From JANXSS01 sp043729515 (GTDB taxonomy: Bacteria > Pseudomonadota > Gammaproteobacteria > Burkholderiales > Burkholderiaceae_D): DNA of 49,997 nt. The position numbers and the translations under genes are program-made. Under the pieces are notes generated by a model that was not told the DNA's origin, did no database searches, and saw only the letters and a program-made list of their open reading frames with translations. Shown here one piece after another: positions 42,307 through 49,997 of the stretch (positions within the stretch are counted from its first letter, which is position 1; every line of letters begins with the position of its first letter). The stretch lies in NCBI GenBank assembly GCA_043729515.1, contig JAYTLK010000107.1, positions 1-49,997 of the forward strand, given 5' to 3'.

Positions 42307-43032
42307 CTAGAAAAATCCGAAAAGCTTCAGCATCAATGGCAGCAACAATGCCGTCAATACACCCGAGACTCCCATTGCCAGCCCGGCAAAGGCGCCCATC
42401 TCCTGGCTGACCTGGAATGCGCGGGCCGTACCGATCCCATGTGCCGTGACGCCCAGCGCGAATCCACGGGTGCTTTGGTCGGTAACCCGCATCAGGTTCA
42501 GGATGCCGCGCGCCAGTACCGCGCCCAGGATGCCGGTGGCGATCACCAGCACGGCCGTCAGCGATGGCAGGCCGCCGATTTTCTCCGAGATGCCCATGGC
42601 AATCGGCGTGGTGACCGATTTTGGCGCCAGCGACATCATCGTCGCCTTCGATGCGCCCAGCAGCGCCGCCACGCCCATGGCGGTGACGACGGCAGCGGCA
42701 CTGCCGGCAAGCGATCCCACCAAAAAAGCGATCCAGTTACGCTTGAGTTTTTCAAGCTGCTGATACAAGGGAATGGCCAGTGCGACGGTTGCCGGGCCCA
42801 GCAGGAAATGCACGAACTGGGCACCGTCGAAGTAGGTTTGATACGGCGTTCCGGTGGCCGTCAGGATCGTGGCCAGCACCGCCACCGCAATCGCCACCGG
42901 ATTGACCAGCGGATGGAAGCTGGCGCGCGCATACAGTGCATAGGCCAGTTGATAGGCCAGCAGTGTGGCCGTCAGCCCGAGCAAGGGAGACGCTGCCAGA
43001 TACACCCAGATCGCATTGAGCTTCGGCGTCAT
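42307..43032 (-). CDS. lrgB: LrgB/CidB family membrane protein
   Basis: LrgB-family proteins have multiple membrane helices and work with LrgA. The start MTPKLNAIWVYLAASPLLGL at 43032 gives 241 aa. The family signature region is PKSVTTPIAMGISEKIGGLPSLTA-like (KSVTTPIAMGISE), and VTAHGIGTARAFQ follows. Its ATG overlaps the lrgA stop by 4 nt. Position behind glcDEF suggests a transport role for glycolate or a related acid, not cell lysis; see findings. Confidence 0.92.
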   Translation of the reverse strand: MTPKLNAIWVYLAASPLLGLTATLLAYQLAYALYARASFHPLVNPVAIAVAVLATILTATGTPYQTYFDGAQFVHFLLGPATVALAIPLYQQLEKLKRNWIAFLVGSLAGSAAAVVTAMGVAALLGASKATMMSLAPKSVTTPIAMGISEKIGGLPSLTAVLVIATGILGAVLARGILNLMRVTDQSTRGFALGVTAHGIGTARAFQVSQEMGAFAGLAMGVSGVLTALLLPLMLKLFGFF

Positions 43033-43403
43033 GGCGTGGAATCCTGCGCTGCAGCACCAGGGACCAGGGCTGGCTTCTGCAGCAGGCATACCACGGCTGC
43101 CGTCACCGCGATCGATACCGCCGTGCTGGCCACCAGCGCCACGACGATCGGCAGCCACTCGGCGGCGATCCGCTGGCCGTGCACCATGATGCCGACGCCG
43201 GCCGGCACGAACAGCAGCGACAGATGCTTGAGCAGCGCCAGCGAGGTCGGCGCCAGCGTTGTGACTGCACTGCCGTTCAACAACAGGTAGACAAACAGAA
43301 GCAGCATCCCCAGCACCGGTCCCGGGATCGGCAGTTCGAGCGCATGGACCAGCCCTTCTCCCAACGTCTGAAACACCAGCAGAACAGCGAACGTATTGAT
43401 CAT
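43029..43403 (-). CDS. lrgA: LrgA/CidA family membrane protein
   Basis: It is a small four-helix inner-membrane protein, 124 aa. It carries the LrgA-type pattern LELPIPGPVLGMLLLFV and LSLLFVPAGVGIMVH. It starts 39 nt after the glcF stop on the same strand and overlaps lrgB by 4 nt. LrgA/CidA proteins were named for murein-hydrolase control in staphylococci, but homologues in plants and Bacillus move small carboxylates. Confidence 0.93.
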   Translation of the reverse strand: MINTFAVLLVFQTLGEGLVHALELPIPGPVLGMLLLFVYLLLNGSAVTTLAPTSLALLKHLSLLFVPAGVGIMVHGQRIAAEWLPIVVALVASTAVSIAVTAAVVCLLQKPALVPGAAAQDSTP

Positions 43404-43442
43404 GGCGGCCCTGGCAGGTAGCGGGAAGTGGAGGCGAACCGA

Positions 43443-44672
43443 CTAGCCGGCCTTCAATGCATCGTCGATCAGTTCGATCCAGTGCCGCACCGGCGTGGCA
43501 GTACCGGATTGCAGATGGGTGATGCAGCCGATGTTGGCCGAGACGATTTCATCGGGCTTGCAGGCGGCCAGATTGGCCAGCTTGTTGTCCCGCAGGGCGT
43601 AGGCCAGATCCGGTTGCAGCACCGAATAGGTACCGGCCGAGCCGCAGCAGATGTGGCTGTCGGCGCACAGCGTCACATCCACGCCGACTGCGCGCAACAC
43701 GCCTTCGACCTTGCCGCGAATTTGCTGGCCGTGCTGCAGGGTGCACGGCGGGTGATAGGCCACGCGCTTGCCGATGCGCCCGGCCAGGCGCGCCTCCAGC
43801 TGCGCCTCGAAGGCCGGCAGCAGTTCACTCAAATCCTTGGTCAGTGCGCTGATCTTTCGTGCCTTGTCGGCATACGCCGAGTCGCGCGCGAGCAGATGCC
43901 CATAATCCTTGACCATTGCGCCGCAACCGGAGGCCGTCATCACGATCGCTTCGGCGCCCGCTTGGACCGCCGGCCACCAGGCATCGATGTTGCGCCGCAT
44001 GTCGTCCAGCGCCGCATCATGATCGTTCAAGTGATGCCGGATCGCGCCGCAGCAGCCGGCCTTGCGGGCGACGATCAATTGCACGCCGAGCGTATCGAAC
44101 ACCCGTGCGGTAGCGGCATTGATGTTGGGCGCCATCGACGGCTGCACGCAGCCATCGAGCAACAGCATCTTGCGCGCATGTGCGGTGCGCGGCCAGGTTC
44201 CGGCGTGGCTGGCAGCCGGCACCTTGTTGCGCAGCGAGCCGGGCAGGAACGGGCGCACCAGCTGCCCCGCCTTCATCGCCGGCGCGAACAGCCACTTGCG
44301 CGGCAACGCTTCCTTCAATGCGCCGCGTACCAGTTGCTGCTGCAACGGACGCGGCACCTGGTCGTCGACCACCTTGCGGCCGATGTCGACCAGGCGGCCG
44401 TATTGCACGCCGGAGGGACAGGTGGTTTCGCAGCTGCGGCAGGTCAGGCAACGGTCCAGGTGCAACTGGGTTTCGCGGGTGGCCGGCTTGCCTTCCAGGA
44501 CCTGCTTGATCAGATAGATCCGGCCGCGCGGGCCGTCGAGCTCGTCGTTCAACAGCTGATAGGTCGGGCAGGTGGCGGTGCAGAAACCGCAGTGGACGCA
44601 CTTGCGCAGGATGGCATCCGCCTCCTGCCCCTGAGGCGTGTCCTTGATGAAATCGGCGAGATTGGTTTGCAT
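43443..44672 (-). CDS. glcF: Glycolate oxidase iron-sulfur subunit GlcF
   Basis: GlcF passes electrons from the GlcD/GlcE flavins to the quinone pool during glycolate oxidation to glyoxylate. Two ferredoxin-type clusters are visible: CVHCGFCTATCPTY and CLTCRSCETTCPSG. C-terminal CCG-type domains follow (ARKAGCCGAIRHHLN, ICCGSAGTYSV). Length 409 aa is normal. It lies 9 nt after glcE and is followed by lrgA. Confidence 0.96.
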   Translation of the reverse strand: MQTNLADFIKDTPQGQEADAILRKCVHCGFCTATCPTYQLLNDELDGPRGRIYLIKQVLEGKPATRETQLHLDRCLTCRSCETTCPSGVQYGRLVDIGRKVVDDQVPRPLQQQLVRGALKEALPRKWLFAPAMKAGQLVRPFLPGSLRNKVPAASHAGTWPRTAHARKMLLLDGCVQPSMAPNINAATARVFDTLGVQLIVARKAGCCGAIRHHLNDHDAALDDMRRNIDAWWPAVQAGAEAIVMTASGCGAMVKDYGHLLARDSAYADKARKISALTKDLSELLPAFEAQLEARLAGRIGKRVAYHPPCTLQHGQQIRGKVEGVLRAVGVDVTLCADSHICCGSAGTYSVLQPDLAYALRDNKLANLAACKPDEIVSANIGCITHLQSGTATPVRHWIELIDDALKAG

Positions 44673-44681
44673 GTCTTGGCG

Positions 44682-45788
44682 TCAGAGGTCCGGATACATC
44701 CGGCCGGGATTGAAGATGCCGGCTGGATCAAATGCCTGTTTCAAATGGCGATGGATGCGGGCCACGGCTGGCGCCAGCGGCTGGAACACGCCGACAGCCT
44801 TGTCACCACCGCGGAACAGGGTGGCATGGCCACCGGCGGCATTGACGATGGCGCGGATTTTTTCAGCGGGCGCATTGCTGCGCAGCCAGCGCTGGGCCCC
44901 GCCCCATTCGATCAATTGCGGGCCCGACAGATCGAGCGGTGCGCTGGTGGCGGGTACGGACAGGCGCCACGTGGGCAGCATGCCGGTGGTGTCGCCGTGG
45001 TCGGACCCGTCTCGCCCGATGGCGTCTCTCGCATCAGCGAAAAATGGCAGCGTCTGCTCGCGCGCCGCTTCCCAGAACCGGGCCCCGTCGATGGTCTCGC
45101 CACCGATCTTGCGCTTGCCAGCAGACACGGCGGCCTCGGCACCGGCCAGGCGCAGCGTCAGCACATCATCCTGCCAGAGGCTCGCTGCCAGTGGCAACGG
45201 CTGCCCGCCCCAGGCGTTCAGGCGATCGATCGCCTGCGCCTGTGGCATCGCCAGTTGCACCGTGCTCTCGGCAATCGGTTTTGGCAGCACTTTCAACGAC
45301 ATTTCCAGGATCAGGCCGAGCGTGCCGAGCGACCCCGCCAACAGGCGCGAGACATCGTAGCCGGCGACATTCTTCATCACCTGCCCGCCGAAATGCAGCA
45401 CCTGGCCGCCGCCGTCGAGCAGCACGGCGCCCAGCACGAAATCGCGCAGCGAACCGACGCTGGCCCGCGCCGGCCCGGACAAGCCGGTTGCCACCGCGCC
45501 GCCGATGGTTGCCTGCGGTCCGAAATGCGGCGGGTCGAAGGCCAGCATCTGGTGTTGCGCCGCCAGCACCGCGGCAATCTCCGACAGCGGCGTGCCGCAG
45601 CGCGCCGAGATCACCAGCTCGGTCGGCTCGTAATCGATGATGCCGGCATGGGTGCGGGTGTCGAGCACCGCGCCCTCCAAGGCCTGGCCGTACCAGTCCT
45701 TGGTGCCGCCGCCACGCAGGCGCAGTGGCGTGCGGGCAGCAACTGCCGCGAGAATCGACTCCCGCAATGCGAGGATGTCCTGTTCCAT
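44682..45788 (-). CDS. glcE: Glycolate oxidase FAD-binding subunit GlcE
   Basis: GlcE is the second flavin subunit, a short relative of GlcD. The FAD-binding PCMH region includes RLRGGGTKDWYG, VISARCGTPLSEIAAVL, DPPHFGPQATIGGAVATGLSG and GGQVMKNVAGYDVSRLLAGS. The end GIFNPGRMYPDL is typical. It is 368 aa and lies 10 nt after glcD. Confidence 0.96.
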   Translation of the reverse strand: MEQDILALRESILAAVAARTPLRLRGGGTKDWYGQALEGAVLDTRTHAGIIDYEPTELVISARCGTPLSEIAAVLAAQHQMLAFDPPHFGPQATIGGAVATGLSGPARASVGSLRDFVLGAVLLDGGGQVLHFGGQVMKNVAGYDVSRLLAGSLGTLGLILEMSLKVLPKPIAESTVQLAMPQAQAIDRLNAWGGQPLPLAASLWQDDVLTLRLAGAEAAVSAGKRKIGGETIDGARFWEAAREQTLPFFADARDAIGRDGSDHGDTTGMLPTWRLSVPATSAPLDLSGPQLIEWGGAQRWLRSNAPAEKIRAIVNAAGGHATLFRGGDKAVGVFQPLAPAVARIHRHLKQAFDPAGIFNPGRMYPDL

Positions 45789-45798
45789 GAAGCGATCC

Positions 45799-47304
45799 TC
45801 AGAAGCGTGGCAGGTCGGGAAACTTCAGCTGGCCGGCGCGCACGTGCATCTTGCCGTACTCGGCGCAGCGCTGCAGGGTCGGGATCGCCTTGTCCGGGTT
45901 GAGCAGGAAGGCGGTGTCGAAGGCGCGCTTGACGGCGAAGAATGCTTCGCGCTCCGCAGGGGCGAACTGCACGCACATCGAATTGATCTTCTCGATGCCC
46001 ACGCCGTGCTCGCCGGTGATGGTGCCTCCGACCTCGACGCACAGCTCCAGGATCTCGGCGCCGAACTGCTCGGCCCGATGGAATTCTCCCGGCAGATTCG
46101 CATCGAACATGATCAGCGGATGCAGATTGCCATCGCCCGCATGAAACACGTTGGCGCAGCGCAGGCCGTATTTCACTTCCATCTGCTCGATGCCCAGCAA
46201 CACCTGCGCCAGCTTCTTGCGCGGGATGGTGCCGTCCATGCAGTAATAATCCGGCGAGATGCGGCCGGCCGCGGGGAAGGCATTCTTGCGTCCGGACCAG
46301 AAGCGCAGCCGCTCGGCTTCATTCTGTGAAACCGAGATCGCGGTCGCACCCGAAGCCTGCAGCACCGCCGTCATGCGGCCGATTTCTTCCTCCACCTCTT
46401 CCGGCATGCCGTCCGATTCGCACAGCAGGATCGCGGCGGCGTCGATGTCATAACCGGCTTTGACAAACGGCTCGACCATGCGCGAGGAAGTCCTGTCCAT
46501 CATCTCCAGCCCGGCCGGAATGATGCCGGCAGCGATCACGCTGGCCACTGCATTGCCGCCTTTGACCACATCGTCGAAGGAGGCCATGATGACCCGCGCC
46601 AGCGGCGGCTTCGGGATCAGGCGCACGGTCACTTCCGTGACCACCCCCAGCATGCCTTCGGAGCCGATGAACACCGCCAGCAGATCAAGCCCCGGCGCAT
46701 CGAGCGCGGCGCCACCCAATTCGACCACTTCGCCGTCGATGGTGATCATCCGCACCCGCATCACGTTATGCACGGTCAGGCCATATTTCAGGCAGTGCAC
46801 GCCGCCCGAGTTTTCCGCGACATTGCCGCCGATGCTGCAGGCGATCTGGGAAGACGGGTCCGGGGCGTAGTACAGGCCGTGCGGCGCGGCCGCGTCGGAA
46901 ATGGCCAGGTTGCGCACGCCCGGTTGTACCACGGCGGTCCGCGCATGGGCGTCGATGGCGACGATCTTCGACAGCTTGGCCGTCGACAGCACCACGCCGT
47001 CGGCAATCGGCGTCGCACCACCCGATAGGCCGGTGCCAGCGCCGCGTGGCACGATCGGCACCGCCAGTTTGCGGCAGACGTTGAGCACCGCGATCACCTG
47101 CGCCTCGTTTTCCGGGAGCACCACCACCATCGGCAGTTGCCGGAACGCAGCCAGGCCATCGCATTCGTAGGGGCGGGTCGCTTCTTCATCGAACAGCACG
47201 CAATGGATGGGCAGCACGGCGCGCAAGGCGGTGGCTACCTCGCGCTGGCGTTCGGGGGTGAAGGCTGGCTTGGCCAACAGGGCCGATTCGACAGGTGCAT
47301 TCAT
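45799..47304 (-). CDS. glcD: Glycolate oxidase catalytic subunit GlcD
   Basis: GlcD oxidises glycolate with FAD. PCMH motifs VPRGAGTGLSGGATP and ACSIGGNVAENSGGVHCLKYG bind the flavin. C-terminal metal/substrate motifs NVFHAGDGNLHP and TGEHGVGIEKINSM are intact. It is 501 aa. D-lactate dehydrogenases share the fold, but the glcE and glcF partners fix the assignment. It is the first gene of glcD-glcE-glcF-lrgA-lrgB. No glcC regulator or GlcA permease is adjacent. Confidence 0.96.
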   Translation of the reverse strand: MNAPVESALLAKPAFTPERQREVATALRAVLPIHCVLFDEEATRPYECDGLAAFRQLPMVVVLPENEAQVIAVLNVCRKLAVPIVPRGAGTGLSGGATPIADGVVLSTAKLSKIVAIDAHARTAVVQPGVRNLAISDAAAPHGLYYAPDPSSQIACSIGGNVAENSGGVHCLKYGLTVHNVMRVRMITIDGEVVELGGAALDAPGLDLLAVFIGSEGMLGVVTEVTVRLIPKPPLARVIMASFDDVVKGGNAVASVIAAGIIPAGLEMMDRTSSRMVEPFVKAGYDIDAAAILLCESDGMPEEVEEEIGRMTAVLQASGATAISVSQNEAERLRFWSGRKNAFPAAGRISPDYYCMDGTIPRKKLAQVLLGIEQMEVKYGLRCANVFHAGDGNLHPLIMFDANLPGEFHRAEQFGAEILELCVEVGGTITGEHGVGIEKINSMCVQFAPAEREAFFAVKRAFDTAFLLNPDKAIPTLQRCAEYGKMHVRAGQLKFPDLPRF

Positions 47305-47625
47305 GGAAGCCTCGCAATGGCAGGAACGCGGACGCGCTCGCAGGCCGGAAACATGCCGGTGAGCGAAGTGTAGCGAATTCGCTGCAGCAGGGGCGTTTAG
47401 TTGTATTTTTAGAAACTGAAAAGCATGAGACTGCCGGGTGAAAGTTTTTCATGGGGCTGCATTCGCGCATTGCAGGACTGTCCCTTCGGATTACCAGCCG
47501 CTGCGACGCAGCAAGCGGACCAATTCGGTACCGTCCATTTAAGCTATCGCAAAGTCAGTTGCAGCATAGCGAACACTATTCCAACAGCGCGAATTTTCGC
47601 GCCCGCTCCCCATGAAGTGATCGAC
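47305..47625. other. 321-nt region between glcD and the divergent OTU-like gene
   Basis: No gene is supported here, although the plus frame of the next gene is open back to 47425. The region must hold the glc promoter; TACACT at 47372-47367 on minus is a weak -10 candidate. An inverted repeat lies at 47587-47602. The stretch 47395-47450 is AT-richer than the core. Confidence 0.5.
47587..47602. promoter_or_regulatory. Inverted repeat GCGCGAA-TT-TTCGCGC before the OTU-like gene
   Basis: The 7-bp arms are perfect (47587-47593 and 47596-47602). The element ends 23 nt before the ATG at 47626, so it could be an operator or a hairpin near the ribosome site. Confidence 0.4.
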
Positions 47626-49059
47626 ATGCCACCAACTCCCATCAATCGCTGGCCCGCGCAAGTGCTGCTCGACGCGGCACACAATCGAATCGATGCCGAG
47701 GCCCCAGCTCCCCCACCTGCCGGCCCGGGTGGCAACGCGGCATTGCGCGTGTTAAAAACGCGACTGGCGCCAGACGGCGAAACAACACTGCTGTCCGGAC
47801 AGGTAGGCGAAGCAGTGCAGGGTCGACGGACGAAGTTCGAGGGCATCTTCAAGCTGGCGCATTCAGAAAAATATTTGTTGACCCTCCCCAACGGGCAACG
47901 GCTCGAAGGGAAGGAAGACGAAGTGGCGACGCATGTTCTGCTGGAAAGCTATCTGCGGGAAAAGTATGCAGACGCGACGACGCTCGCGGGGCAGGTCATC
48001 GGCCTGGAGGAGCTCGATGATGCCGATCGCCAAATTCCGAGTCGACAGACAACGGCTGAGCGTGTCCATACCGCGGGTGCCACTGCCAGCACCGCCGCCA
48101 CGGCTGCGGAAAAACCGGTCGGCAGGGTTTCCGCGAATGGCTTGCTCATCGATCAGGTGAACAAGGCGCCGTCCGCGGGTTGCTTGCTCTTCCGCGCATT
48201 CGATCAACACAACGCCGCTGGCGCCAGCCATGGCGACATCGTCGCCCGCATTCAGAAGGATCTTGCGCAGACGCATTGCAAGCAATCGGTCAGCAGCGCG
48301 AGAAACCGATGCTGGCTGCGCACTTCCTGGTTGCCGCTCCTGACCAACCTCGCGCCGGAAGAGCTGGCGCGAAAAGCGGCTGGCATGCTGTCCGATCCGT
48401 CCAACGCCGACACCCGCCACATGCCGGCAATCCTGGCTGCAATCGGCTGCCAGTTCAACACCGACGCCAATGGGTTTTTGAGCAATGGCGAGCGGCACGG
48501 AAACGATCGGAGCGCAATTCTCGGCAAGGCGGTCCGGCTTGGCGGCGCATTGAATACGGTTCCGGGCTACACCGCCGACTGGGGTCGCCCGGATGGAGAA
48601 TCGGTGGAGGATTATCTGAAAGAAATGCAGATAGTGATTGCGAAAGCCATTGCCGCTGGCGAGGATTCTGAATCCCTCCGCAGAGAAATCGACAATCAGG
48701 CGAACCCGGATGCGATGGCAGCCGGCGACATGGCGATCCTGCTGCACCGCGCCTTCAACCTATCCACCATTGTCATCGAAGATAGAAATGTCGCCGAGGA
48801 TTCGAACGGCCGATCTCCTGGCCAATCTCATGGCCAATACCTGAGGGTGATCGCGTGCGCGACAGAAGGGTCGGATCTCGCAGGAACAATTGCGTCCTGG
48901 GCCTTTGATGACCAAGCCATGCCGCTTGACAGGCTGTCGGAACTTTTGGCGACGCTTCCCGATTGCCACGTCACCTGGCTTGACGGCCTGCATTTCGACA
49001 CCTACGTCCCGCACGCAGACTTGCTTCCACCTGCGACACCCGCCACTACTTCGACGTGA
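47626..49059 (+). CDS. OTU-like cysteine protease candidate, effector-like
   Basis: I infer an OTU fold from three ordered motifs. A Cys loop APSAGCLLFRAFDQHN has C186, comparable to the DGxCLFRA of OTU proteases. A strand-helix-strand AAGDMAILLHRAFNLSTIVIE (residues 366-386) resembles the WGG..EL.ALA...I.V segment. A terminal His motif DGLHFDTYVP has H456. The usual Asp before the Cys loop is not present, and the Cys-His spacing (about 270 residues) is longer than in minimal OTU domains, so insertions are likely. The N-terminal ~170 residues are Pro/Ala rich with no signal peptide, consistent with a secreted effector or toxin. The ATG at 47626 gives 477 aa; the upstream open frame is not protein-like. 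Its end overlaps the convergent LysR gene by 14 nt. Confidence 0.6.
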   Translation: MPPTPINRWPAQVLLDAAHNRIDAEAPAPPPAGPGGNAALRVLKTRLAPDGETTLLSGQVGEAVQGRRTKFEGIFKLAHSEKYLLTLPNGQRLEGKEDEVATHVLLESYLREKYADATTLAGQVIGLEELDDADRQIPSRQTTAERVHTAGATASTAATAAEKPVGRVSANGLLIDQVNKAPSAGCLLFRAFDQHNAAGASHGDIVARIQKDLAQTHCKQSVSSARNRCWLRTSWLPLLTNLAPEELARKAAGMLSDPSNADTRHMPAILAAIGCQFNTDANGFLSNGERHGNDRSAILGKAVRLGGALNTVPGYTADWGRPDGESVEDYLKEMQIVIAKAIAAGEDSESLRREIDNQANPDAMAAGDMAILLHRAFNLSTIVIEDRNVAEDSNGRSPGQSHGQYLRVIACATEGSDLAGTIASWAFDDQAMPLDRLSELLATLPDCHVTWLDGLHFDTYVPHADLLPPATPATTST

Positions 49060-49933
49060 ACCGCTCCCGCAACCAATCGATGAACAACGCCACCTCCGGC
49101 CGCTCTCGCACCTGCTGGTCATAGACGACGTAATACGCATGCGGCGGGGAAGTCAGCTGCACGTCGAACAGCCGCACCACTTCGCCGCTGGCCAGCATGT
49201 CGCGCGCAAAATTGGCACGCGACAAGCCGATACCATGGCCATGCTTGATTGCCTCCAGCAGCAAGCCGAGGTCGTCGACCCGCACGCCTGTGGACGGCTC
49301 CGGCCAATCCAGGCCAGCTGCCTCAAACCAGGGCTGCCACGGTTCCAGCGCCGAGCGCAACAGTGTCGCGCGGCGCAAGTCGGCGGGTTCGTGCAGCGGG
49401 CCGATCTTTTCCAGATACTGCGGACTGACGACGGCAAAGGCCGGTTCTTCGAATAGCTTCACCGTGACGATGTTCGGATAGCGTCCGGCGCCGAACCGGA
49501 TCTCCAGATCGCTCTCCGACAACGACAGGTCATACAGCGGCACCGAGACGAAGAGTTCGATCGAGATGTTCGGATGCGCACGGGTGAAATCCGCCAGCAA
49601 CGGCACCAGCAGATAGCGTGCAAAAGTCGGCGGTACCGACACCTTGACCCGTGGCTGCATCTGCGCGCTGCGATGGGGCATCGGAAAATCAGTCAGCGTG
49701 CGCAAGGCGCCCCGCACCACCTCCAGATACCGGCGGCCGAATTCCGACAGGCTGATGCTGCGATTGTCCCGCAAGAACAGGCGCTCCCCCACGAAATCTT
49801 CCAGCAGGCGGATGCGATGCGACAGCGCAGATGGCGTGATGCACAACTCTTCGGCAGCCAATGCGAACGACGACAGCCGCGCGGCCGCCTCGAATGCGGA
49901 CAGTGCGTGTACGGGAGGAAGTCGGGTCGCCAT
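49046..49933 (-). CDS. LysR family transcriptional regulator (GcvA-like)
   Basis: The helix-turn-helix is in LPPVHALSAFEAAARLSSFALAAEELCITPSALS-like sequence (LSSFALAAEELCITPSALSH). The linker has GERLFLRDNRSISLSEFGRRYL, and the effector domain includes PRVKVSVPPTFARYLLVPLL and DLEIRFGAGRYP, characteristic of the GcvA/AmpR group. It is 295 aa. The target is unknown; no divergent partner is in the window because the upstream side reaches the edge. It converges on and overlaps the OTU-like gene by 14 nt. The final 64 nt of the window hold its promoter region. Confidence 0.92.
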   Translation of the reverse strand: MATRLPPVHALSAFEAAARLSSFALAAEELCITPSALSHRIRLLEDFVGERLFLRDNRSISLSEFGRRYLEVVRGALRTLTDFPMPHRSAQMQPRVKVSVPPTFARYLLVPLLADFTRAHPNISIELFVSVPLYDLSLSESDLEIRFGAGRYPNIVTVKLFEEPAFAVVSPQYLEKIGPLHEPADLRRATLLRSALEPWQPWFEAAGLDWPEPSTGVRVDDLGLLLEAIKHGHGIGLSRANFARDMLASGEVVRLFDVQLTSPPHAYYVVYDQQVRERPEVALFIDWLRERFTSK

Positions 49934-49997
49934 GCGTGCAGTGTGCCTTGAAGATTCGGGTTAGTTGGATATCGCGCCTACCAGCGCACGATCTTGC

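Noticed and set aside
43428..45902. 824-codon open frame on plus across glcF and glcE
   Set aside because: Same antisense shadow effect; glcE and glcF have complete family motifs on minus.
47395..47626. PIP box (TTCGB-N15-TTCGB) or HrpL box upstream of the OTU-like gene
   Set aside because: TTCG words occur, but none with the required spacing, and no GGAACC-N16-CCAC pattern was found.

Overview
The window is a high-GC chromosome segment whose gene content and order point to a betaproteobacterium of the Burkholderiales, most like Oxalobacteraceae (Herbaspirillum/Noviherbaspirillum/Massilia type). The blocks lptD-surA-pdxA-rsmA, amgK-murU-pepP, queA-tgt-yajC-secD-secF, recG-oxyR-ubiA and proC-yggS/pilT-pilU are typical of that order. 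This is inference from order and family recognition; no search was run.

Layout. 1-2.75 kb: accessory DNA, with the tail of a broken calpain-like cysteine protease gene and an unrecognised 612-aa Ser/Pro-rich helical protein. 3.1-8.9 kb: rsmA, pdxA, surA, lptD (outer-membrane assembly, 16S rRNA methylation, vitamin B6), all on minus. 9.0-12.3 kb: divergent amgK-murU-pepP (cell-wall sugar recycling, proline peptidase). 12.4-14.5 kb: a spermidine-synthase-like methyltransferase and a UbiH-type monooxygenase. 14.6-17.6 kb: pntAA-pntAB-pntB transhydrogenase. 18.2-20.8 kb: nudJ-mnmA-tonB-like. 20.9-25.1 kb: GST, purB, cytochrome b561 and two YceI proteins. 25.2-31.1 kb: queA-tgt-yajC-secD-secF on minus. 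31.2-36.7 kb: recG-oxyR-ubiA and a yqjD/yqjE/yqjK-like stress cassette. 36.7-40.7 kb: yggS-proC on minus, and pilT-pilU on plus. 40.9-42.2 kb: glutathione peroxidase and a PEP-CTERM exported protein with a convincing sigma-54 promoter. 42.3-47.3 kb: glcD-glcE-glcF-lrgA-lrgB, one apparent operon. 47.6-49.9 kb: an OTU-like cysteine-protease candidate converging on a LysR regulator.

Three points stand out. (1) The glycolate oxidase genes are followed at 39 nt by lrgAB. LrgAB homologues transport glycolate/glycerate in plants (PLGG1) and pyruvate in Bacillus (PftAB), so this pair may be the glycolate transporter of the operon. (2) Many housekeeping genes (pdxA, pepP, mnmA, tonB, secD, recG, ubiA, proC) carry in-frame low-complexity insertions or tails, several built from exact 6-, 9-, 12- or 15-bp tandem repeats. 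(3) Both ends of the window hold protease-like or effector-like genes with codon use unlike the core: a calpain remnant, a 612-aa orphan, and an OTU-like protein. No rRNA, tRNA, CRISPR array, insertion sequence or integrase was seen.
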